Origin: Deltaproteobacteria bacterium
GTDB lineage: Bacteria > Desulfobacterota > Desulfobacteria > Desulfobacterales > ETH-SRB1
Length of the DNA stretch: 6,766 nt
Direction: 5' to 3'
Assembly: GCA_003647525.1 (NCBI GenBank)
Contig: QMMZ01000107.1
Coordinates: forward strand, 1-6,766
Shown here: positions 1 to 6,059 of the stretch, in pieces
How positions within the stretch are numbered: the first letter of the stretch is position 1
How the letters are laid out: each line of letters begins with the position of its first letter
Position numbers and translations under genes: made by a program
Notes under the pieces: generated by a model
The model's database searches: none
What the model was told of the DNA's origin: nothing
What the model saw: the letters and a program-made list of their open reading frames with translations, nothing else

Positions 1-2
1 AT

Positions 3-959
3 CGCCCGCTTCATCAATTAGATATTGCTAAGCCCGAACCGGGCCCTGAGCAGTTATTGATTCGTGTAAATGCATGTGGTGTATGCAGAACTGATCTGCA
101 CATTAAAGATGGTGAGCTAAACAGGCCTAAACTTCCCCTTGTTATGGGTCATGAAATCATTGGAACGGTGGTTAAAAAAGGATTAAAGGTAGAACGATTT
201 TCCATTGGCGACAGGGTTGGAGTGCCGTGGCTTGGTTATACCTGCGGCAAATGCAAATATTGTTGTTCCGGAAAGGAAAATCTATGCGATTCAGCAGGTT
301 TTACCGGATATACCATTGACGGAGGTTATGCAGAATTCACAAAAGCAGATCAGAGATTCTGTTTTCATATTCCGGATTTTTACTCTGATGCTGAAGCTGC
401 ACCATTATTATGTGCCGGTTTGATAGGTTATCGTTCGCTTGTTATGGCGGGCGATGCTGAGCACTTAGGCATCTATGGGTTTGGTGCTGCAGCACACATT
501 GTTGCCCAGGTTGCAAAATACAGAGGCCAGAAAATTTATGCTTTTACCCGTCCCGGCGATAATGAGGGCCAGCAGTTTGCACTTGAGCTTGGTGCGGAAT
601 GGGCGGGTGATTCTACTATGAATCCACCACACTTACTCGACGCAGCCATACTTTTTGCTCCGGCAGGCGAGCTTGTTCCTTTATCCCTGAAAGCCCTTGC
701 TAAAGGCGGAACAGTAGTTTGCGCTGGTATTCATATGAGCGATATTCCTTCCTTCCCTTACAGTATATTGTGGGGAGAGCGCAGCATATGCTCGGTGGCA
801 AACCTGACGCGCCGCGATGGTGAGGAATTTCTGGAATTGGCACCTAAGGTGCCTGTGCGTACCGAAGTAGAGGCATTTCCGCTTGCTGAGGCAAACGAAG
901 CTTTAGCGAGATTGAAAGGCGGCAGGATACGGGGGGCCATAGTTCTTGTAATTGATTGA
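3..959 (+). CDS. Zinc-dependent alcohol dehydrogenase (MDR family), 5' end cut by window
   Basis: A medium-chain, zinc-dependent alcohol dehydrogenase, a cytosolic NAD(P)-dependent enzyme interconverting alcohols and aldehydes. The frame is open to the window edge, and the residues before the in-frame TTG at 57 (LDIAKPEPGPEQLLIRV) read as the normal family N-terminus, so 57 is not the true start; probably only 10-15 residues are missing. Numbered from codon 57, the catalytic zinc ligands are C10 (CGVCRTDLH), H32 with E33 (MGHE) and C119. The structural zinc lobe is C63, C66, C69/C70 and C77. The Rossmann nucleotide loop is GFGAAAH (141-147) rather than classic GxGxxG, followed by YAFTRPGD. 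This recalls the distinct adh_fam_2 (AdhA-like) subfamily; that assignment is from memory. Stop TGA at 957-959. The next gene lies 74 bp downstream on the same strand with no terminator between. The physiological substrate cannot be read from sequence. Confidence 0.93.
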   Translation, partial: RPLHQLDIAKPEPGPEQLLIRVNACGVCRTDLHIKDGELNRPKLPLVMGHEIIGTVVKKGLKVERFSIGDRVGVPWLGYTCGKCKYCCSGKENLCDSAGFTGYTIDGGYAEFTKADQRFCFHIPDFYSDAEAAPLLCAGLIGYRSLVMAGDAEHLGIYGFGAAAHIVAQVAKYRGQKIYAFTRPGDNEGQQFALELGAEWAGDSTMNPPHLLDAAILFAPAGELVPLSLKALAKGGTVVCAGIHMSDIPSFPYSILWGERSICSVANLTRRDGEEFLELAPKVPVRTEVEAFPLAEANEALARLKGGRIRGAIVLVID

Positions 960-973
960 AACCTAAGTTGAGC
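959..973 (+). repeat. Stray copy of the terminator arm sequence
   Basis: AAACCTAAGTTGAGC, overlapping the dehydrogenase stop codon by its first base, is identical over 15 bases to 6367-6381 in the right arm of the terminator hairpin. No inverted partner is found beside this copy, so it is not a hairpin here. It may be part of a dispersed repeat family. Confidence 0.6.
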
Positions 974-1033
974 ACAATCATAATCAAAAGCGAGTTCAAT
1001 GATGTGTAATGCAAACCATTTTTGGAAACAATT

Positions 1034-2368
1034 ATGACTGAATCAAAGATTGAAAAAATTATTACCATAAAGGAAAACCTGGAGCGGGTTCTTGATAATC
1101 TTAAGGATGGAATCATAGCTCATGACATAAAAAGGCGTATATTTTTTTTCAACCATGAAGCTGAAAGAATTACAGGTTTCAGCAGAAAAGATGTTCTGGG
1201 AAGGGACTGTCACGAAGTATTTGACGTTCCCTTTTGCGGTGAACACTGTTGTTTCATTAAAGACAACCCTGAAATTATGGATAATTATGAATATACGATT
1301 AACATGTTAAACAAAAATGGCGAAATCAAGAACATTGAAATGTCGTTTAACAGAATGGATGACGAAAATGGAAAACTCTTTGGGGTTATTGCTTTCCTAA
1401 GAGATGTTACTGATATTTTGAGTCTGAAAATAAAGGCCGGAAAGCTAAACAGCTTTGCAAACATCATAGGTCAAGACACAAAAATGCTCCAGGTTTTTCA
1501 ACAGATTAGAGATGTTGCCGGCTATAATTATCCAGTACATATTTCCGGAGAAACAGGCACAGGCAAAGAACTGGTTGCCGCAGCTATTCACAATAAAGGC
1601 CAAAGAAGTGGTGCTCCATTCATCGCTATAAATTGCGGAGCATTGCCGGAAAGCCTTATAGAAAGTGAACTTTTTGGGCATGTTAAAGGAGCGTTTTCAG
1701 ATGCTATACGTGATAAAAAAGGGCGCTTTGAGCTGGCCCACAGGGGCACAATATTTCTGGACGAAGTTACAGAACTTTCAAAAAATGTGCAGGTCAAGCT
1801 TTTGAGATTTCTGCAGGAAGGTACATTTGAAAAGGTTGGCGGAGAAAAAACAATCTCTGTAAGTGTTCGAGTTATCAGCGCAACAAACAAAGACCTTAAA
1901 AAGGAAGTAAGGAATAAAAATTTTCGCGAAGATCTTTATTACCGTTTAAATGTAATACCTATATCTATTCCCCCTCTTCGTGAACGAAAAAATGACATAC
2001 CACTTCTTGTCGACCACTTTCTTAAACAGGCTGAGGAAGATTATAAGCGAAAACCTCCCAAAATATCAAAAGAAGCCTTGTCCTTAATGATGGATTATGC
2101 CTGGCCGGGAAATGTTCGTGAGCTTCAGAATGCCATTCAGTTTGCCATTATAAAATGCAGTGGCAAGGTAATTACTCCAGATGAACTCCCTGTTGAGCTG
2201 AGAAAAAATAAAAAAACTGTATTGAAACGCGGCCCTTCCAAGAAGCTTGACTTTGATACAATAAAATCCGCCCTTGAACAAACAGGAGGAAACAAATCAA
2301 GGGCCGCCAAGCTTCTCGGGGTGGGAAGGGCCACCTTTTACAGATTTTTAGGAACGGGGACGAAATAA
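1034..2368 (+). CDS. Sigma-54-dependent transcriptional activator: PAS - AAA+ - Fis-type HTH
   Basis: A bacterial enhancer-binding protein: it binds upstream DNA, hydrolyses ATP and remodels the sigma-54 RNA polymerase closed complex. I chose ATG 1034 (444 aa) over the in-frame TTG 1022 because a GGAA lies 8-10 bases upstream of the ATG and the TTG has no Shine-Dalgarno. Numbering here is from TTG 1022 (subtract 4 for the ATG). A PAS sensor spans about 20-132 with a Cys/His cluster (C63, H64, C72, H75, C76, C77). The AAA+ core spans about 147-375: Walker A GETGTGKE 176-183, Walker B TIFLDE 243-248, arginine-finger region FREDLYYRLN 301-310, and sensor II GNVRELQ 363-369. The C-terminal Fis-type HTH (411-443) ends in RAAKLLGVGRATFYRFL. 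There is no receiver domain, so the signal is probably sensed directly by PAS. The loop that contacts sigma-54, normally GAFTGA, reads GAFSDA (223-228). Target genes are unknown; no convincing -24/-12 promoter was found in the window. Confidence 0.95.
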   Translation: MTESKIEKIITIKENLERVLDNLKDGIIAHDIKRRIFFFNHEAERITGFSRKDVLGRDCHEVFDVPFCGEHCCFIKDNPEIMDNYEYTINMLNKNGEIKNIEMSFNRMDDENGKLFGVIAFLRDVTDILSLKIKAGKLNSFANIIGQDTKMLQVFQQIRDVAGYNYPVHISGETGTGKELVAAAIHNKGQRSGAPFIAINCGALPESLIESELFGHVKGAFSDAIRDKKGRFELAHRGTIFLDEVTELSKNVQVKLLRFLQEGTFEKVGGEKTISVSVRVISATNKDLKKEVRNKNFREDLYYRLNVIPISIPPLRERKNDIPLLVDHFLKQAEEDYKRKPPKISKEALSLMMDYAWPGNVRELQNAIQFAIIKCSGKVITPDELPVELRKNKKTVLKRGPSKKLDFDTIKSALEQTGGNKSRAAKLLGVGRATFYRFLGTGTK

Positions 2369-2380
2369 CTTCCCCGTTTC
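2351..2380 (+). terminator. Hairpin overlapping the activator stop codon (weak terminator)
   Basis: AACGGGGA (2353-2360) pairs exactly with TCCCCGTT (2371-2378), and a G-T and a G-C pair extend the stem to 10 bp (2351-2380). The TAA stop at 2366-2368 sits in the 10-base loop. The stem is GC-rich, but only a short TTTCTT-like stretch follows and there is no T-run on the opposite strand. It probably separates the two convergent genes; its strength as an intrinsic terminator is uncertain. Confidence 0.5.
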
Positions 2381-2402
2381 TTAAGCGAACCTCCTGAAAT
2401 AC

Positions 2403-2759
2403 TTAAGCATTATAGAGCTTGCCTTTAAGCCAGTCTTTAACTTCACCCTCAATAGAATAAACGCCTTTATTATGACCTACTGACTCTATGAACCGGTTTT
2501 CTACCCCTTGGGGCATCTTTATTGCAGCAAGTTCAACGGCATCTTCACTGTTACGACGGATAAGGTATATTACCGGCTCATGCCATGTATTTATTACAAA
2601 ATAAGTAGAAAAATCTCTCTTTGATTTTATTACGTTTTTACCCGCTACTGAATTATTACCCCATTCCAGATAAAGTATTACAGCCATTTCCGGTGTCATC
2701 TCCCAGTCTATATCATTTATCAGATCAAGATTCTTTTTTATATCTTCTAATTTCATCAT
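2403..2759 (-). CDS. DVU0772-family small conserved protein, 118 aa
   Basis: A small soluble protein with no signal peptide or membrane segment. The start MMKLEDIKKNLDLINDIDW and the phrases TPEMAVILYLEWGNN, YFVINTW, YLIRRNSEDAVELA and ESVGHNKGVYSIEGEV match my recollection of the DVU0772 family, conserved in sulfate-reducing deltaproteobacteria and of unknown biochemical function. An open frame continues upstream to 2789, but a near-ideal Shine-Dalgarno (AAAAGGAGGT, complement of 2765-2774) sits 5 bases before ATG 2759, so the upstream residues are not translated. A second ATG at 2756 is also within reach of that site. The gene converges with the activator, 34 bp apart. A short mobile element begins 41 bp upstream of the start codon, so its present promoter probably lies within or beyond that element. 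The family name rests on memory of the pattern, not on a search. Confidence 0.85.
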   Translation of the reverse strand: MMKLEDIKKNLDLINDIDWEMTPEMAVILYLEWGNNSVAGKNVIKSKRDFSTYFVINTWHEPVIYLIRRNSEDAVELAAIKMPQGVENRFIESVGHNKGVYSIEGEVKDWLKGKLYNA

Positions 2760-2764
2760 ACTGC

Positions 2765-2774
2765 ACCTCCTTTT
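2765..2774 (-). promoter_or_regulatory. Strong ribosome binding site fixing the start at 2759
   Basis: Read on the minus strand this is AAAAGGAGGT, a near-complete anti-16S match, five bases before the first of two tandem ATG codons. It rules out the longer upstream frame that begins at 2789. Confidence 0.85.
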
Positions 2775-2792
2775 GTTTGAAGTTGGCAAACA

Positions 2793-2800
2793 ATAAAATT
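2793..2800 (+). repeat. Left target-site duplication ATAAAATT
   Basis: An 8-bp direct repeat immediately outside the GGCATCC terminus of the element, identical to 3025-3032. Confidence 0.8.
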
Positions 2801-2828
2801 GGCATCCTTCATAATAGCCTAAAAGTAG

Positions 2829-2857
2829 TTTACACTTTTAAGGATAAGATACCTCAA
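2829..2857 (-). promoter_or_regulatory. Candidate outward promoter at the left end of the mobile element
   Basis: On the minus strand, TTGAGG (complement of 2852-2857) and TGTAAA (complement of 2829-2834) are 17 bp apart, each matching the sigma-70 boxes at 4 of 6 positions. Transcription would start near 2822 and read out of the element into the DVU0772-family gene with a leader of about 60 bases. The -10 box lies within the terminal inverted repeat, so it would travel with the element. Both boxes are mediocre and AT-rich DNA gives chance matches. Confidence 0.3.
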
Positions 2858-2876
2858 AAAATATGATTTGTGCGCA

Positions 2877-2973
2877 TAGCTGTTAGCCGTTAGCTTTTAG
2901 CTTAACAGTCCGTTTTTATACAAAAGTTTTGCCTAATAGCTAACGGCTAACAGCTAATGGCTAATGGCTAATG
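2877..2973. repeat. Heptamer repeats forming a long hairpin inside the mobile element
   Basis: The left arm has three 7-mers, TGTTAGC, CGTTAGC and TTTTAGC (2881-2901). The right arm has five complementary 7-mers: GCTAACG, GCTAACA and three GCTAATG (2939-2973). Bases 2877-2895 pair perfectly with 2938-2956 (19 bp), and after one T-T mismatch four more pairs follow (2897-2900 with 2933-2936), around a loop of about 32 bases. Period-7 short tandem repeats are known in some bacterial genomes, cyanobacteria being the classic case. Here they form the core of a transposable unit. Confidence 0.85.
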
Positions 2974-3024
2974 GCTGGCATCCGTCAATGTTGAAAAAGT
3001 GTAAACTACAAAATGAAGGATGCC

Positions 3025-3032
3025 ATAAAATT
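3025..3032 (+). repeat. Right target-site duplication ATAAAATT
   Basis: Identical to 2793-2800 and immediately outside the GGATGCC terminus; the pair marks the insertion site. Confidence 0.8.
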
Positions 3033-3323
3033 ATTATTTAACGCATTTAAATGCAAGCTATGTGCCATAGAGAACAAAAACTCCAATGATGAAATAACCT
3101 CTTGAATTAAAATAAAATATTGAGATACAATTATAAATGGAAAGATATGTAAAGTGTCTCATGATACAATTATGCCTCTAATTTAAAAATGAGACAGAAT
3201 GCGTGATTAGTTTCTTATTGTTTTACCTGTTGAGTTATAATATTTAGAGGTATCAATCATTTTATAGTTTATTTGAAATATTTTTTAGTGTAACCTACAG
3301 CCAAACTTCTGGAAAAATATCCT
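3033..3323 (+). promoter_or_regulatory. AT-rich control region upstream of the metal-uptake operon
   Basis: No gene is seen in these 291 bases. They contain an 11-bp direct repeat GATACAATTAT (3124-3134 and 3163-3173) and three TGAGAYAC-like half-sites: 3121-3128 (+), 3154-3161 (-) and 3190-3197 (+). The second and third form an exact 8-bp inverted repeat, TGTCTCAT/ATGAGACA. A further inverted pair is CCTCTAA (3175-3181) and TTAGAGG (3244-3250). A perfect -10 box TATAAT lies at 3236-3241, 82 bases before the start codon, but its -35 region is poor (TTCTTA-like at 18-bp spacing). No canonical Fur, Zur or MntR box was recognised. A metal-responsive operator is expected here for such operons; which repeat serves that role is inference. 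Confidence 0.45.
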
Positions 3324-4241
3324 ATGAAAATAAAAATATTGCGTATCCTGGTTTTGTTTATATTTGTTTTTTCAGCTATTCAATTGCAAGCTTCTAAGTG
3401 CTTTGGAGAAAAAATTCCGGTAGTTGCCAGCATTTTTCCGGTTGCAGACATGGTAAAGCAGGTTGGAGGCATGTATGTTGATGTGACTACTGTTATTCCT
3501 CCTGGCGCAAGTCCTCACACATATGAACCAAAACCAAGTTTGTTAAAAAAGATTTCCGAGGCACGTGTTTTTTTTATGATTGGGGCAGGTCTTGAATTAT
3601 GGGCAGGAAAATTTGTCAGATTGTCAAAAAACCAGCTACATACAGTGAAATTATCCGAAGGAATTGCCCTGATAAAGTTGTCAAAACATCATCATGGTGA
3701 CGAAGATATTTCAGATACAAAGTCGGGCTTTGCCAATCCTCATATATGGCTTGATCCTGAAATCGCAAAATTGATGGTTAATAAAATTATTTCAGTCCTT
3801 TGTAAGATTGATAGCAAGCACATGAAATACTATAAGTACAATGGGTTAGCGTATTTAGATAAATTAGATAGTCTCCACGACTTGATAAGTTCGACGGTTG
3901 AAAAATTCAAAATTAGAAAATATGTTTGCTTTCACCCTGCATGGGATTACTTTGCAAGACGATACAGACTTGAACCCGTTGGTGTGATTGAAGCTACTCC
4001 AGGAAGAAACCCTACGCCAAAAAGTATAAAGAAAATCGTTTCTCTTATAATAAAACATGATATTCAGGCTGTGTTTGCTGAACCACAGTTGAATCCAAAG
4101 GTTGCAGAAGTAATTGCCAGAGAAGCGGATGTTAAAGTACTTCTTCTTGATCCAATGGGAGGCCCAAATATAAAAGGCCGCAACAGTTATTTTGACCTTA
4201 TGAAATATAACCTTGGGGTCTTGCAGGAGGCAATGCTTTGA
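3324..4241 (+). CDS. znuA: Periplasmic zinc-binding protein of an ABC importer (ZnuA/TroA type)
   Basis: A cluster A-I (ZnuA family) solute-binding protein that captures the metal ion in the periplasm and delivers it to the permease encoded downstream. It is 305 aa, normal for the family. ATG 3324 has a GGAAAA site about 9 bases upstream and opens a clear Sec signal peptide (about 1-28: MKIKILR, then a hydrophobic stretch). A Cys at 26 lacks a lipobox, so a soluble protein is likely. The metal ligands are visible: H65 (PGASPHTYEP), H140 (NPHIWLDP), H204 (CFHPAWDYF) and D276 (LLDPMGG). A His as third ligand, where manganese binders usually have Glu, plus a short acidic His-rich loop KHHHGDED (121-128), favours zinc. 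TroA with the same HHHD set binds both zinc and manganese, so some manganese transport cannot be excluded. It is the first gene of the operon, and its stop TGA overlaps the start of the ATPase gene. Confidence 0.92.
   Translation: MKIKILRILVLFIFVFSAIQLQASKCFGEKIPVVASIFPVADMVKQVGGMYVDVTTVIPPGASPHTYEPKPSLLKKISEARVFFMIGAGLELWAGKFVRLSKNQLHTVKLSEGIALIKLSKHHHGDEDISDTKSGFANPHIWLDPEIAKLMVNKIISVLCKIDSKHMKYYKYNGLAYLDKLDSLHDLISSTVEKFKIRKYVCFHPAWDYFARRYRLEPVGVIEATPGRNPTPKSIKKIVSLIIKHDIQAVFAEPQLNPKVAEVIAREADVKVLLLDPMGGPNIKGRNSYFDLMKYNLGVLQEAML
4225..4240 (+). promoter_or_regulatory. Shine-Dalgarno and TTG start of the ATPase gene
   Basis: AGGAGG (4225-4230), a 7-base spacer and TTG (4238-4240) lie entirely within the last codons of the preceding gene. 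The TTG shares two bases with the preceding TGA stop. This is a coupled, non-ATG start that automatic callers can misplace. Confidence 0.8.
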
Positions 4242-5050
4242 AAAAGCATGGAGCAGATATCGGAAATAAAAAAGCAGTTTATGCGGAGCTTCAAAATGTC
4301 TGGGTCAGTTATTACAATAAATGGGTGCTAAAGTCTATATGCCTGAAGTGCTACCAGGGTGAGATCTTTGGCATAGTAGGTCCCAATGGTGGTGGTAAAT
4401 CAACCCTGCTTAAAGTTATTTTGGGACTGGTTCGTCCTCAAAAAGGTGTGGTGAAATTATTTGGACACAACCCTGACAAGAACAACAGACTTGAAGTCGG
4501 ATATCTGCCCCAGATTTCCAAAGCTGACAGATCTTTTCCTGTTACAGCCCTGGATGTAGTCTTAATGGGCTTATATAACAGGATCGGTTTTTTTAAACGA
4601 CCGGGAAGCAAAAGCAGGGAAGTTGCAATGGAGATGCTGGCCAGGATAAATATGGCTGACCATGCGGAAAAACCTTTTGGAATGCTGTCCGGAGGCCAGC
4701 AGCAGAGAGTTCATATTGCCCGTGCTTTGGCATCAAAGCCCAGGCTTTTGGTACTGGACGAGCCTTCAACAGGAGTTGACAGTGTTGCTCAGGAAGATTT
4801 TTATGAATTGCTGGCCAGATTTAGAGATGAAATGAATATATCAATAATAATGGTTTCGCATGATATAGGAGTTATTACTGCGCATGCTGACCGCATCGCA
4901 TGTTTGAATTTAGAGATTCACTATCATGGTGAACCGGATTCCTGTTTTGAACCGGAAATAATGCAAAAGGTTTATGGAAAAAACCTGAATGTTATGGTTC
5001 ACGATTCCAGATGCGCAACATGTTTTAAGAAGCATGAACATAATGATTGA
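4238..5050 (+). CDS. znuC: ABC transporter ATP-binding protein, zinc/manganese uptake (ZnuC type)
   Basis: The cytoplasmic ATPase that powers the importer; 270 aa. It starts at TTG 4238, overlapping the TGA of the preceding gene (4239-4241). A perfect AGGAGG at 4225-4230, seven bases upstream, supports this start, and the nearby ATG 4248 is out of frame. All nucleotide-binding motifs are intact: Walker A GPNGGGKS (48-55), Q-loop Gln 92 (GYLPQ), signature LSGGQ (150-154), Walker B LLVLDE (170-175) with D-loop, and switch His 208 (VSHD). The spacing and the PVTALDVVLMGL segment fit metal-uptake ATPases. The C-terminus carries a Cys/His-rich tail (H255, C259, C262, H266, H268) that might bind metal, but this is only suggestive. 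The gene is translationally coupled on both sides. Confidence 0.93.
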   Translation: MKKHGADIGNKKAVYAELQNVWVSYYNKWVLKSICLKCYQGEIFGIVGPNGGGKSTLLKVILGLVRPQKGVVKLFGHNPDKNNRLEVGYLPQISKADRSFPVTALDVVLMGLYNRIGFFKRPGSKSREVAMEMLARINMADHAEKPFGMLSGGQQQRVHIARALASKPRLLVLDEPSTGVDSVAQEDFYELLARFRDEMNISIIMVSHDIGVITAHADRIACLNLEIHYHGEPDSCFEPEIMQKVYGKNLNVMVHDSRCATCFKKHEHND

Positions 5051-5846
5051 AATTTTTAACCTTGAATTTATGCGGAATGCCTTTATGGCCGGTATAATGT
5101 TGAGCCCGGTTCTTGCTATAGTGTCATTTTTTGTTGTGCTCCGTCGTTTATCGTTTGTTGGGGTTGGTGTGGCGCATTCAGCATTCGGCGGCATTGCCTT
5201 AGGATTTCTTCTCGGTATTTCCCCCACACTTACCGCTATTGTATTTGCAATAGCTGTCTCCAATGCAATCGGCTACATAGGCAGACATGGGAAATTAAGC
5301 GCTGACACAGCCATAGGAATCTTTTTTGCTTTTGCCATGGCGCTCGGGGTTGTTTTTATTGGCCTGTCAGATCAATACAATGTAGATCTTTTCGGATATC
5401 TTTTTGGTAACATACTCGCAATTACCAGTAACGATTTAATAATTATTGCATTATTGGGAAGTTTTGTTCTTATCTCCATTTTTTTGCTTTTCAAGGAATT
5501 GCTGTTTGTTTCATTTGACAGAGAAGTTGCGCTCGTTAGCGGAATGCCGGTAGCTTTTCTGGATCATTTCTTTCTTACAATACTTGCGATGTCAGTTGTA
5601 ATCAGCATGAAAATTATAGGAATAATTCTTGTCTCAGCTCTTCTTGTAATACCAGGAGCAGCAGCTTCACAAATAACTGATCGCTATATTCCAATGATTG
5701 CAATTGCCATAGCAGTTGCTTTGATATCCACAGCAGGAGGCCTGTTATTTTCATATTATGCAGACCTTGCATCAGGCGCGACCATTGTAATATTATCGTC
5801 CATTATTTTTTTTATACTATTTATAGTCGGCCGGTTTCGGGAATAG
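5043..5846 (+). CDS. znuB: ABC-3 family metal permease (ZnuB type)
   Basis: The integral membrane subunit that forms the translocation path and dimerises in the inner membrane; 267 aa, normal for the family. I chose ATG 5043, which overlaps the TGA of the ATPase gene by 8 bases (ATGATTGA) and has a weak AAGAAG ten bases upstream. ATG 5034 is also in frame but leaves that site only one base away. Hydrophobic segments are at about 13-33, 41-57, 60-79, 87-108, 130-150, 175-203, 218-238 and 245-263, consistent with 8-9 helices. Family marks are VGVAHSAFGGIALG near residue 45 and LLVIPGAAASQ (200-210), the conserved coupling and substrate-path region. The protein ends in a short cytoplasmic RFRE tail. 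It is the last gene of the operon. Zinc as substrate is inferred mainly from the binding protein. Confidence 0.92.
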   Translation: MIEIFNLEFMRNAFMAGIMLSPVLAIVSFFVVLRRLSFVGVGVAHSAFGGIALGFLLGISPTLTAIVFAIAVSNAIGYIGRHGKLSADTAIGIFFAFAMALGVVFIGLSDQYNVDLFGYLFGNILAITSNDLIIIALLGSFVLISIFLLFKELLFVSFDREVALVSGMPVAFLDHFFLTILAMSVVISMKIIGIILVSALLVIPGAAASQITDRYIPMIAIAIAVALISTAGGLLFSYYADLASGATIVILSSIIFFILFIVGRFRE

Positions 5847-5864
5847 AAATTAAAGGGTAATTTC
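5846..5864 (+). terminator. Weak AT-rich hairpin after the permease gene
   Basis: GAAATTA (5846-5852) and TAATTTC (5858-5864) form a 7-bp stem with an AAGGG loop directly at the operon's end. The stem is AT-rich and no T-run follows, so it may only protect a 3' end or be incidental. Confidence 0.3.
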
Positions 5865-5893
5865 TTGACAATATAGACATCAAAAGATATATG
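5865..5893 (+). promoter_or_regulatory. Sigma-70-type promoter for the small lipoprotein gene
   Basis: A perfect -35 box TTGACA (5865-5870) is followed, after an ideal 17-bp spacer, by TATATG (5888-5893; 4 of 6 matches). Transcription would start near 5900, about 160 bases before the next start codon. The leader is very AU-rich, with GATATGA (5923-5929) able to pair with TCATATC (5984-5990). Later TATAAT sequences (5962-5967, 5975-5980) lack good -35 partners. The long leader could regulate the gene or hold a small RNA, but nothing recognisable is in it. Confidence 0.5.
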
Positions 5894-6059
5894 AGGCTTT
5901 TAGTAAGCGTTCTTGGTTAACGGATATGACTTTTAATAGTATAAATTTCGGAAATAAGTGATATAATTTTATTATATAATTTATCATATCTTTTGTTATA
6001 TTTGGAGTAATTTTAATAATTGCATTTAAAGATTAAAACAAACAAAAAGGAGGGATTAA

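Larger units (their letters stand above)
2801..3024. mobile_element. 224-bp MITE-like non-autonomous element, possibly IS256-related
   Basis: The ends are inverted repeats in two blocks. GGCATCCTTCAT (2801-2812) is the exact reverse complement of 3013-3024, and GTAGTTTACACTTTT (2825-2839) is the exact reverse complement of 2995-3009. The blocks are separated by 12 bases on the left and 3 on the right. The same 8-mer, ATAAAATT, abuts both outer ends (2793-2800 and 3025-3032) in direct orientation, as expected for a target-site duplication. There is no coding sequence inside, so movement would need a transposase supplied in trans. An 8-bp duplication and a TTTACAC motif in the termini fit IS256-family elements, but this family assignment is inference; other families also make 8-bp duplications. 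The interior is occupied by 7-bp repeats that fold into a long hairpin. The exact duplication suggests a fairly recent insertion. Confidence 0.85.

Noticed and set aside
2760..2789. N-terminal extension of the DVU0772-family protein to an upstream start at 2789
   Set aside because: The perfect ribosome binding site at 2765-2774 lies inside this extension, and the family N-terminus begins at the tandem ATG codons at 2759/2756.
2798..2816. Sigma-54 promoter suggested by TGGCAT at the left end of the mobile element (and at 2976-2981)
   Set aside because: The -12 part (TTGCA-like, five bases after TGGCAC) is absent at both places; the motif is simply the terminal repeat sequence.
2881..2973. CRISPR array suggested by repeated units inside the mobile element
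   Set aside because: The units are 7-bp tandem copies without spacers, and they occur in inverted halves.
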